DNA from: Chloroflexota bacterium
Lineage (GTDB): Bacteria; Chloroflexota; Dehalococcoidia; UBA1127; JACQUN01
Length of the DNA: 6,260 nt
Assembly (NCBI GenBank): GCA_016210285.1
Contig: JACQUN010000075.1
Span: forward strand, 1 to 6,260
Direction: 5' to 3'
Part shown: positions 1-5,207 of the stretch, one piece after another
Layout: every line of letters starts with the position of its first letter
How positions within the stretch are numbered: the first letter of the stretch is position 1
Made by a program: the position numbers and the translations under genes
Notes under the pieces: generated by a model
The model's input: only the letters and a program-made list of their open reading frames with translations
Databases searched by the model: none
Told to the model about the DNA's origin: nothing

Positions 1-2031
1 GCCCAGCTCGGTGCGGATGGGGATGCTCTGGAGGTTGGGCTCGCTGCTCGAGATGCGCCCTGTGACCGCCCCGGCCTGGTTGTAGCTGGTGTGCAGCCGC
101 CCTGTCCTGGGGTTGACCAGCTCTGGCAGGGCGTCCACGTAGGTGGACTTGAGCTTGCTAAGCTGCCGGTACTCCAGGATGATGGGAACAACGTCATGCC
201 CTCCCCGCAGGGCCTCCAGCGAGGCAGCGTCGGTGGAGTAGCTCCCCGTCTTCATCCGCTTGGTCTTCTCTAGCCTCAGCTCCCCGAAGAGGAGTTCGCT
301 GAGCTGCTTGGGTGAGTTCAGGTTGAACAGGTGCCCGACCGCCTCATAGGCCTGGATCTCCGACCGCTGCAACTGCTCCCCCAGGGAGCGGGACATCTTG
401 CGGAGTGTGGGTACATCCAGGGCAATGCCGTTGGTCTGCATCTGCACCAGCACGGGCACCAGAGGCACCTCCACCTGGGTGAAGAGGTTGCCCATGCCCT
501 CCCGCGCCAGGTCGGGCTCCAGCACGGCGCGGAGGCGAAGGGTCATGTCGGCGTCGCCGCAGGCGTAGGCGGAGGCGTCGGCCACGGCGACCCGGTCCAT
601 CGTACCCTGCTTGCGACCCTCCCCGATGAGCTTGCTGATGGGGGTCATCTCCTGACCGAGGCGCTCCAGGGCCATCGCCTTGAGCCCGGGGTTCTTGTAG
701 CCCAGGAGGGCGGCGGCGAGCATGGTGTCACAGGCGAGGCCGCGCACCTGGATGCCCAGGTTGCCCAGGACGGTCATGTCGAAGTTGGCGTTGTGGGCTG
801 TCTTGGGCAGCCCGGGGTCTTCCAGCAGGGGCTGAAGCCGGTGAAGCACCTCGCCCCGGTCAAGCTGAGCGCCCGACAGATGCCCCACGGGGACGTAGAA
901 GGCGCGGCCAGGCCTGGTGGCAAAGGCGAGGCCTACCAGCTCGCCGCGCAGGGGGTCCTTGCCCGTCGTCTCCAGATCGAAGGCGAAGGCCGGCGAGTTG
1001 GCCAGCTCCGAAAGCAGGCTTTCGAGATCTTCGGGCCTTGCCACCGTGTGGTACTGAAGCTCCCTTGGGGCCGAGGGATCAGAAGGGGCAGTTGGGGTGC
1101 TTCCTGTTCCCGTGGCGGCCTGGCCTTCCGGGATGCGGCCCACCAGGCTCACGAACTCCAGCTCCCGGAGAAGCTCGACGACCTCTCGGCGGTCGTAGCG
1201 CCAGAAACAGGTCTTATCAGGGTCCAGGGCTATCCCAGGCACGTCCCGCACGATGGTCACCAGCTCCAGGCCGAGGGCGACCTGTTCCCGGTGGCTGGCC
1301 AGCGTCTCCCGCAGCCTTTGTGGGACCCTGTCCAGATTCTCATAGATGCCCTGGAGGGAGCCGAACTCCTGCAGGAGCTTCACGGCGGTCTTCTCCCCCA
1401 CGCCGGGGACGCCAGGGATGTTGTCGGAGGCATCCCCTTGAAGGGCCTTCAGGTGCGGATGCTGATGGGGGGTGAGGCCGCCGTACCGTGCGGCAATCTG
1501 GGCCTCGTCAAAGACCATGCGCTCCTGGATGCGGTGGTAGAGGAGAACCTTGACCAGGGGTGAGACAAGCTGAAGGGTATCGGTATCTCCCGTGAGGATC
1601 AAGGTCTCCATCCCTTGCTCTGACGCCTGGCGGCAGAGGGCACCCAGAACATCGTCAGCCTCGTAGCCGTCCCGCTCGTAGATGGGGATGTGGAAGGCTT
1701 CCAGGAGCTGGCGGACCCGGACGAACTGCTGGCGCAGCTCTGGGGGGGCCTCGGGCCGCTGGGCTTTGTACGCCTCGTACTGGACGTGGCGGAAGGTCGG
1801 GGTAGGCCGGTCGAAGGCGATGGCGACGTGGGTGGGTGACCAGTCCTGAAGAGCTTTCAGGAAGGTGCTGGTAAAACCATAGACGGCCCGCACCTCCTCC
1901 CCTGTCTTGCGCAGGGTCATGGGCTGCTGAAGGGCGTGCCATGCTCGATAGACCAGGGCATGGCCGTCCATCAGCAGCAGAAGGGGCTTCTCCCTGCGCT
2001 GGGGTCCCTGAATCTCCCCGGCCTTGGCCAC
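1..2031 (-). CDS. polA: DNA polymerase I, N-terminal 677 residues (3' end outside window)
   Basis: Repair and lagging-strand polymerase that removes RNA primers and fills gaps. I translated the minus strand from 2031 to 1 and found one open frame with no stop or frameshift. Residues 1-290 are the 5' nuclease: LLLMDGHALVYRA (18-30), TFRH (79-82), YEADDVLG (123-130), TGDTDTLQL (147-155) and helix-hairpin-helix SDNIPGVPGVGEKTA (202-216). A Pro/Thr/Gly/Ala-rich linker covers about 298-325. The 3'-5' exonuclease domain follows with FDLETTG (D352, E354), HNANFD (D418) and YACGD (Y489, D493); all match the E. coli catalytic set, so proofreading is predicted to be active. The polymerase domain begins near 518 (VEVPLVPVLVQMQTNGI) and the window ends in GRISSSEPNLQSIPIRTE, just before motif A. 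Family members are about 830-930 residues, so some 200 or more are missing here. The start is GTG at 2029-2031, with GAGG 6 nt upstream. The frame stays open further upstream but without family similarity. Confidence 0.97.
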   Translation of the reverse strand, partial: MAKAGEIQGPQRREKPLLLLMDGHALVYRAWHALQQPMTLRKTGEEVRAVYGFTSTFLKALQDWSPTHVAIAFDRPTPTFRHVQYEAYKAQRPEAPPELRQQFVRVRQLLEAFHIPIYERDGYEADDVLGALCRQASEQGMETLILTGDTDTLQLVSPLVKVLLYHRIQERMVFDEAQIAARYGGLTPHQHPHLKALQGDASDNIPGVPGVGEKTAVKLLQEFGSLQGIYENLDRVPQRLRETLASHREQVALGLELVTIVRDVPGIALDPDKTCFWRYDRREVVELLRELEFVSLVGRIPEGQAATGTGSTPTAPSDPSAPRELQYHTVARPEDLESLLSELANSPAFAFDLETTGKDPLRGELVGLAFATRPGRAFYVPVGHLSGAQLDRGEVLHRLQPLLEDPGLPKTAHNANFDMTVLGNLGIQVRGLACDTMLAAALLGYKNPGLKAMALERLGQEMTPISKLIGEGRKQGTMDRVAVADASAYACGDADMTLRLRAVLEPDLAREGMGNLFTQVEVPLVPVLVQMQTNGIALDVPTLRKMSRSLGEQLQRSEIQAYEAVGHLFNLNSPKQLSELLFGELRLEKTKRMKTGSYSTDAASLEALRGGHDVVPIILEYRQLSKLKSTYVDALPELVNPRTGRLHTSYNQAGAVTGRISSSEPNLQSIPIRTELG

Positions 2032-2058
2032 CGCACACCTCGTTGTGCTTTCAGAGGC

Positions 2059-2088
2059 ATTATAGCCGCTACCACGCAGGGCAAGCAA
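2059..2088 (-). promoter_or_regulatory. Predicted polA promoter
   Basis: On the minus strand a perfect -10 hexamer TATAAT lies at 2059-2064. TTGCTT at 2083-2088 is 18 bp upstream and matches the -35 consensus at only three of six positions. Transcription would begin near 2052 and leave a leader of about 20 nt before the GTG start. The -10 is strong for such GC-rich DNA; the -35 is weak. Confidence 0.5.
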
Positions 2089-2163
2089 AGGGCCGCCTGG
2101 CCTTGCGGAACGAGTCGCTGAGCAAAGCCTCTGGCGCCCTGAGCGATGCGAGCGGTCTCCATC

Positions 2164-2192
2164 TTGAAGGTCTTCCTTGACAGGGGCATAAT
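2164..2192 (+). promoter_or_regulatory. Predicted arsM promoter
   Basis: TTGAAG (2164-2169) and CATAAT (2187-2192) are separated by 17 bp and match the sigma70 consensus at four and five of six positions. The start of transcription would be near 2199, leaving a leader of about 50 nt. A perfect TTGACA also occurs at 2177-2182, but no acceptable -10 lies 16-18 bp downstream of it. An inverted repeat covers the -35 and early spacer (GAAG-GT-CTTC at 2166-2175, AAGG-TCTT-CCTT at 2167-2178). It could be an operator, but I cannot assign it to ArsR or another regulator. Confidence 0.5.
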
Positions 2193-2239
2193 GGAGGCGT
2201 CAGGCGTGATGGGGCCGCAGTCAGCGTTGGTAGTGCCGC

Positions 2240-2245
2240 AGGAGG
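2240..2245 (+). promoter_or_regulatory. Ribosome binding site of arsM
   Basis: AGGAGG stands 5 nt before the ATG at 2251. It decides the start: the in-frame ATG at 2146 would add 35 residues without family similarity and would lie upstream of the predicted promoter. Confidence 0.75.
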
Positions 2246-2250
2246 GAGAC

Positions 2251-3000
2251 ATGGTGGACAAGGACAGGACGATACGGGTTTTCGTGAAGGAGCGCTATGC
2301 GGAGAGGGCCAAGGGTGCGGCGGGCTGCTGCGACGCCACCGACAAGCTGACCAAAATAGAGAAGCTGTACTCCCAGGTGCAACTGTCGGCCCTTCCGGTG
2401 GAGGCCATCGCTGCGGCGGCGGGCTGCGGCAACCCTACTGCCCTGGGGGAAATCCGCCAGGGCGAGGTCGTCCTGGACCTGGGCAGCGGCGGGGGCATTG
2501 ACTGCTTCTTGGCGGCCCGGCAGGTGGGGCCTCAGGGGCGCGTTGTGGGAGTGGACATGACCCCAGAGATGCTCTCCCTGGCCCGGAGCAACGCAGCCAA
2601 GCTGGAAGCGCGCAACGTGGAGTTCATGCAGGGTGACCTGGAGCACCTGCCGCTCGGAGATGCCTCGGTGGACGTCATCATCTCCAACTGCGTGATCTGC
2701 CTGGTCCCAGACAAGGAGAAGGTCTTTCGGGAGGCGTACCGCATCCTTCGGCCCGGCGGCCGCCTCTATGTCTCGGACATGGTCTCCACGGGGGAGCTTC
2801 CCGCACCGGTGCGGCAGGACCCCCAGGCGTGGGCCTCCTGCATCGCCGGGGCCGAGCCGCGGCAGCGCTACCTGGGCTATATCCAGGCAGCAGGGTTCAC
2901 AGAGCTGGTCACGACGCCGGACGCCCCCTCGGTTTCCGGAGACAAGGCGAACCCCCAGGTGTACAGCCTCAAGGTCAGGGCAAAGAAGCTGCCCTGCTGA
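2251..3000 (+). CDS. arsM: Arsenite S-adenosylmethionine methyltransferase (ArsM)
   Basis: Cytosolic class I methyltransferase predicted to transfer methyl groups from SAM to As(III), giving methylated and eventually volatile arsenicals. The protein has 249 residues. VKERYAERA (12-20) with the Cys pair C26-C27 forms the N-terminal segment. GCGNPTAL (58-65) follows, then SAM motif I VLDLGSGGGIDCFLAA (74-89), acidic strand-2 residue D102 in VVGVDMTPEM, and QGDLEHLP (127-134). IISNCVICLVPDK (143-155) and SCIAGAEP (196-203) carry the remaining landmarks. C59, C147 and C197 sit where the three conserved arsenic-binding cysteines of the family lie (Cys72, Cys174 and Cys224 in the Cyanidioschyzon enzyme, from memory). 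This separates it from ordinary UbiE/COQ5-type methyltransferases. Position 150 is Cys where Asn is common, and the protein ends in Cys. It is divergent from polA with its own promoter. No arsR, arsC or efflux gene is in view, so it appears monocistronic. Confidence 0.9.
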   Translation: MVDKDRTIRVFVKERYAERAKGAAGCCDATDKLTKIEKLYSQVQLSALPVEAIAAAAGCGNPTALGEIRQGEVVLDLGSGGGIDCFLAARQVGPQGRVVGVDMTPEMLSLARSNAAKLEARNVEFMQGDLEHLPLGDASVDVIISNCVICLVPDKEKVFREAYRILRPGGRLYVSDMVSTGELPAPVRQDPQAWASCIAGAEPRQRYLGYIQAAGFTELVTTPDAPSVSGDKANPQVYSLKVRAKKLPC

Positions 3001-3032
3001 GGCCAGGAGCATCCCTCCCGACCAGCCCATAG

Positions 3033-3172
3033 CAGGGTGATGAAAAACCCTTTTCGACCATCCCCCTGCCCCCTTCCTGGCCAGGAAGGGAGGTACATTG
3101 TATCTGGGGGACACCCCCAGAACCCCGTCAAAGGGGCTTCGCCCCTCTGATCACCCCTTCTTCAACAGCCTG
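3033..3172 (+). mobile_element. MITE-like element, copy 1
   Basis: Non-coding 140-bp element. Its left end CAGGGTGATGAAAAA is nearly the reverse complement of its right end (inward CAGGCTGTTGAAGAA), giving terminal inverted repeats. It is flanked by a perfect 4-bp direct repeat, ATAG at 3029-3032 and 3173-3176. Inside, CTGGGGG-ACA-CCCCCAG (3104-3120) and AGGGGC-TTC-GCCCCT (3132-3146) are perfect hairpins also present in copy 2. The centre holds a perfect palindrome (3071-3090) that copy 2 lacks. It lies between the convergent ends of arsM and the coiled-coil gene, so its hairpins may help stop transcription from either side. No transposase is encoded; an autonomous partner would have to be elsewhere. 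The element type is inferred from ends plus flanking duplications. Confidence 0.75.
3071..3090. repeat. Perfect 20-bp palindrome in centre of MITE copy 1
   Basis: Ten bases (CCCTTCCTGG) are followed directly by their exact reverse complement. The palindrome occupies the part of the element that differs most from copy 2, where the same place holds an AT-rich stretch with only a poor dyad. It may be a copy-specific hairpin arm. Confidence 0.8.
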
Positions 3173-3187
3173 ATAGGCATCTGCAAC

Positions 3188-3207
3188 CCCCTGGCTGCCA
3201 CCAGGGG
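3188..3207 (-). terminator. GC-rich hairpin after the coiled-coil gene, possible operon terminator
   Basis: A 7-bp perfect stem with a 6-nt loop (on the minus strand CCCCTGG-TGGCAG-CCAGGGG) starts 15 nt after the TAG stop at 3223-3225. No U-tract follows it, so it is not a canonical intrinsic terminator. It could pause polymerase or protect the mRNA end. The MITE just beyond adds further hairpins. Confidence 0.4.
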
Positions 3208-3222
3208 CACTCAGGTTTGCCG

Positions 3223-3753
3223 CTAGCCTGCCTTTGCTGCCGGCTGCTCTGCTCCCAGCAGGTCGAGGCCCCTCCTGACGCCGTTCAGCAGGTTAGAGAG
3301 CTCCTGCTCCAGCTTGTAGAGCGTCTCCTGGGCGTAGTGGTTGGCCTCGTTGTACCGGGTGTCGGAGAAGCCTTGGGCCTCCTGCATGATGTTGTGGGCC
3401 TTGCGCTGGGCGTCCTGGATCATAGCGTCGGCCCGCTTCTTGGTCTCGCTGAGGACCTCGTCGGCCTTGCTGTTGGCCCCCCGCATGATCTCGCTCTGGT
3501 CCACCCTGGACCGGGACTCCTCGTCTGCCGAGTTCTTGATGCGGCGGGCTTCGAGGAGGGCCTGGTTGATAACACCCTCGCGCTTTGCCAGCACCTCCTG
3601 GGCTTCCTGGACGTCCTTGGGGACCGCCAGGCGTAGCTGGTCCACCATGTCCAGGACCCGATCTGCATCGATCAGGACCTTGCGCGTGGCGGGAACCCGC
3701 GCCGAGGAGGTGACCAGGCCCTCCAGCTTGTCAATGAGGCTCAGGATCTCCAT
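3223..3753 (-). CDS. Coiled-coil protein, DivIVA/SepIVA-like, downstream of coaD
   Basis: A 176-residue soluble protein without signal peptide or membrane segment. Residues 1-45 form a short conserved-looking head (SARVPATRKVLIDADRVLDM at 17-36). About 46-165 is a long charged helix rich in Glu, Gln, Ala, Lys and Arg, with the repeated pattern of a coiled coil. The tail is short and Ala-rich. Proteins of this shape, often annotated as F0 subunit b-like or cell-division initiation proteins, follow coaD in many Actinobacteria, and the mycobacterial septum factor SepIVA is a relative by my recollection. A role in division or envelope growth is inferred from that resemblance only. The similarity to ATP synthase subunit b reflects coiled-coil composition; no N-terminal membrane helix is present. 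The ATG at 3753 is preceded by AAGGAGGT with a 6-nt gap. It is the third gene of the rsmD-coaD operon, 116 nt after coaD. Confidence 0.75.
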   Translation of the reverse strand: MEILSLIDKLEGLVTSSARVPATRKVLIDADRVLDMVDQLRLAVPKDVQEAQEVLAKREGVINQALLEARRIKNSADEESRSRVDQSEIMRGANSKADEVLSETKKRADAMIQDAQRKAHNIMQEAQGFSDTRYNEANHYAQETLYKLEQELSNLLNGVRRGLDLLGAEQPAAKAG

Positions 3754-3759
3754 GCGACA

Positions 3760-3767
3760 ACCTCCTT
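3760..3767 (-). promoter_or_regulatory. Ribosome binding site of the coiled-coil gene
   Basis: AAGGAGGT, a full match to the anti-Shine-Dalgarno complement, 6 nt before the ATG. It is the strongest ribosome binding site in the window and suggests this third gene can be translated at a higher rate than coaD. Confidence 0.8.
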
Positions 3768-3775
3768 TTATCTAT

Positions 3776-3837
3776 CGGCCCGTTCTGGGCCGTCTTTGCA
3801 GCCCGCGCTGGCCGTGTCGCCCACGGCGGGGCGGGCT
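3776..3837 (-). other. Structured leader between coaD and the coiled-coil gene
   Basis: Two GC-rich hairpins stand in line on the minus strand. The first (3800-3837) is nested: outer stem AGCCCGC/GCGGGCT (7 bp) encloses inner stem GCCGTG-GGCGA-CACGGC (6 bp). The second (3776-3792) is CGGCCC-AGAAC-GGGCCG (6 bp), ending 8 nt before the Shine-Dalgarno sequence. Neither is followed by a U-tract. They could stabilise the downstream mRNA, reduce read-through from coaD, or control ribosome access. I do not recognise a known riboswitch or leader family. Confidence 0.5.
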
Positions 3838-3869
3838 GGTCATCCCTGAGTTGTGTCTCCCTCCAGGCG

Positions 3870-4358
3870 CTAGCCTGTGGACACCTGAAGCCGCGCTCGG
3901 AGTGCACTGCTCACATGGGGCGGGACGAGGCTGGTGATGTCGCCGCCGAGTTGTGCCACCTCTTTCACCCTGCTGGAACTCAGGAACTGCCACTCCAGGC
4001 TGCTCATCATGTAGAGGGCCTCGACGTCCGGGGCCAGCTTCTTATTCATCAGGGCCATCTCAAACTCATACTCGAAGTCACTGCCGGCTCGCAGCCCCCG
4101 GATAATCACCTGGGCACCCATTCTCCTGGCCACCTCCACCGTGAGGCCGGTAAAGGGCATGACCTCTACATTGGGAAGGTCAGGTATTGCCTCTCGAAAG
4201 AGGGCAACACGTTCGCCGGTGTTAAAGAGGAGGGCCTTTGGCGGGGCATCGTAGACTGTCACCAGGACCCGGTCAAAGACGCGACTTGCCCTGCGCACCA
4301 GGTCTACGTGGCCGTTGGTCACGGGGTCAAAGCTGCCAGGGTAGAGCGCAGTAAGCAC
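3870..4358 (-). CDS. coaD: Phosphopantetheine adenylyltransferase
   Basis: Penultimate step of coenzyme A synthesis: 4'-phosphopantetheine plus ATP gives dephospho-CoA and pyrophosphate, in the cytosol. The 162-residue protein has the usual length of about 160. It shows the nucleotidyltransferase signature YPGSFDPVTNGH (6-17), with the T-x-G-H motif at 14-17. IRGLRAGSDFEYEFEMALMN (86-105) and the C-terminal signature EWQFLSSSRVKEVA (122-135) follow. All are hallmarks of bacterial PPAT. The start is GTG at 4356-4358, with AAGGAG 4 nt upstream. Both lie inside the 3' end of rsmD, so the genes overlap by 40 nt and translation is probably coupled. The stop is TAG at 3870-3872. Confidence 0.96.
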   Translation of the reverse strand: MLTALYPGSFDPVTNGHVDLVRRASRVFDRVLVTVYDAPPKALLFNTGERVALFREAIPDLPNVEVMPFTGLTVEVARRMGAQVIIRGLRAGSDFEYEFEMALMNKKLAPDVEALYMMSSLEWQFLSSSRVKEVAQLGGDITSLVPPHVSSALRARLQVSTG

Positions 4359-4912
4359 AGCTCTCCTTCCCCTTGGTATAGCGAAATGCAGCTATCGCCA
4401 TAGCGGCGGCTTCGCCCCAACCGGAGGGCGCCGTAGGTCTCCTGGACAATCCGGTGACGGGAGTGTTCCAGGACAAGTACCCCACCCGGGGAGAGCATGG
4501 GTGCGCTGCCCATGTCTCCCAAAAGGGTGTCCAGAGATGGCAGGGAGTAGGGAGGGTCCAGCAGCACGATGCTGTACGGCCCCGGGAGGGAAGCGAGCAT
4601 GGTGCTCACTCGGGCGCAGTAGACGTGAGAGCGGTCGCTGAAGCCGAGCTCTGCAAGGTTGGCTCTGAGGGCCGTAGCCAACCGAGGGTCAGCCTCCACA
4701 AAGTCGGCCCACGAAGCGCCGCGGCTGAGCGCCTCAATCCCCAGGGCGCCGGAGCCCGCAAACAGGTCGAGAACCCTGGCTCCCTGGACCCTCTCGCCAA
4801 GGGAGGAGAAGATAGCCTCGCGCACCCGCTCAGAGGTGGGACGGAGGGCTACACCCTTGGCAGTCCTGAGGGGGTGTCCCTTGACCTGCCCCCCTGCAAC
4901 ACGAAGCGCCAT
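4319..4912 (-). CDS. rsmD: 16S rRNA (guanine(966)-N(2))-methyltransferase
   Basis: SAM-dependent enzyme that methylates G966 (E. coli numbering) of 16S rRNA in the 30S subunit. The 197-residue protein starts with LRVAGGQVKGHPL (3-15) and LRPTSERVREAIFSSL (23-38), the family's N-terminal hallmark. SAM motif I DLFAGSGALGIEALSRGA (49-66), acidic VEADP (72-76), catalytic DPPY (119-122) and C-terminal YGDSCISLY (171-179) follow. Family members usually end shortly after that last motif; here about 18 more residues run into coaD in another frame. The ATG at 4910-4912 has GAGGAG 9 nt upstream. It is first in the operon with coaD and the coiled-coil gene, the usual rsmD-coaD pairing in bacteria. Confidence 0.95.
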   Translation of the reverse strand: MALRVAGGQVKGHPLRTAKGVALRPTSERVREAIFSSLGERVQGARVLDLFAGSGALGIEALSRGASWADFVEADPRLATALRANLAELGFSDRSHVYCARVSTMLASLPGPYSIVLLDPPYSLPSLDTLLGDMGSAPMLSPGGVLVLEHSRHRIVQETYGALRLGRSRRYGDSCISLYQGEGELCLLRSTLAALTP

Positions 4913-4943
4913 CTCATCGAGCTCCTCGGCGTGGCCGCCGGGA

Positions 4944-4962
4944 CTAACCCGCGGCTAACCCG
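4944..4962. repeat. Tandem CTAACCCG motif in rsmD leader
   Basis: CTAACCCG occurs at 4944-4951 and again at 4955-4962, an 11-bp step close to one helical turn. The pair lies in the predicted rsmD leader, about 30-50 nt before the start codon. A protein site, a remnant duplication or chance are all possible. Confidence 0.4.
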
Positions 4963-4996
4963 GGCACACACCCAGGATAGCCGAAACTTCGCACGA

Positions 4997-5025
4997 ATTC
5001 TAGCACCCTCCTTGGGTGATGTAAA
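4997..5025 (-). promoter_or_regulatory. Predicted promoter of the rsmD-coaD operon
   Basis: TTTACA (5020-5025) and TAGAAT (4997-5002) on the minus strand each match the sigma70 consensus at five of six positions and are exactly 17 bp apart. Transcription would start near 4990, with a leader of about 78 nt before rsmD. The spacer contains the inverted repeat CACCC-AAGGA-GGGTG (5004-5018). A wider pair AGCACCC/GGGTGCT (5034-5040 and 5002-5008) brackets the -35 region, so an operator is possible. Confidence 0.65.
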
Positions 5026-5072
5026 GTATCGGGGGGTGCTTTTTTGGGGGACTTTGTGTGGTTGTGCCTTAG

Positions 5073-5207
5073 CAGGGTGATGAAAAACCCTTTTCGACCA
5101 TCCCCCTTGTATTTTATAGGAAGAGGGGTAAATTGTATCTGGGGGACACCCCCAGACCCTCGTCAAAGGGGCTTCGCCCCTCTGGTCACCCCTTTTTCAG
5201 CAGCCTG
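5073..5207 (+). mobile_element. MITE-like element, copy 2
   Basis: A 135-bp copy in the same orientation as copy 1. Its first 35 bases are identical to copy 1, and so is the block through the first shared hairpin. Right parts differ at a few positions, and the centre (about 5108-5132) is unrelated. Terminal repeats are CAGGGTGATGAAAAA and inward CAGGCTGCTGAAAAA (13 of 15 alike). TTAG lies directly on both sides (5069-5072 and 5208-5211), different from the ATAG of copy 1. Hairpins lie at 5139-5155 and 5167-5181. It sits between the glycosylase stop codon and the rsmD promoter, so it may isolate these two minus-strand units. No coding capacity is seen. Confidence 0.77.

Noticed and set aside
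331..1563. Long plus-strand open frame of 410 codons
   Set aside because: It is antisense to polA; its His/Gly/Leu-rich translation has no recognisable domain, while the minus strand gives a full set of Pol I motifs without a break.
2177..2182. Perfect TTGACA as the arsM -35 box
   Set aside because: No reasonable -10 lies 16-18 bp downstream; the overlapping TTGAAG/CATAAT pair with a 17-bp spacer fits better.
2221..3114. Minus-strand open frame of 297 codons opposite arsM
   Set aside because: Its translation shows no family motif; the plus strand encodes ArsM. Its upstream end is simply the repeat element read through.
3217..3937. Overlapping plus-strand frames opposite the coiled-coil gene
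   Set aside because: They are shadows of the minus-strand gene, which has a perfect ribosome binding site and a coherent coiled-coil pattern.
3915..5080. Plus-strand frames opposite coaD and rsmD
   Set aside because: No motifs or ribosome sites; coaD and rsmD signatures are complete on the minus strand.
4849..5166. Minus-strand frame with a CPPDT...GGWSKRVFHHPA peptide also found near 3040-3131
   Set aside because: The shared peptide is the translated MITE-like repeat. Reading frame and flanks differ between copies, so it is not a conserved small protein.
3033..5207. CRISPR-like or tandem repeat interpretation of the two repeated elements
   Set aside because: Only two copies about 2 kb apart, with inverted ends and target duplications; no regular repeat-spacer pattern and no cas genes.
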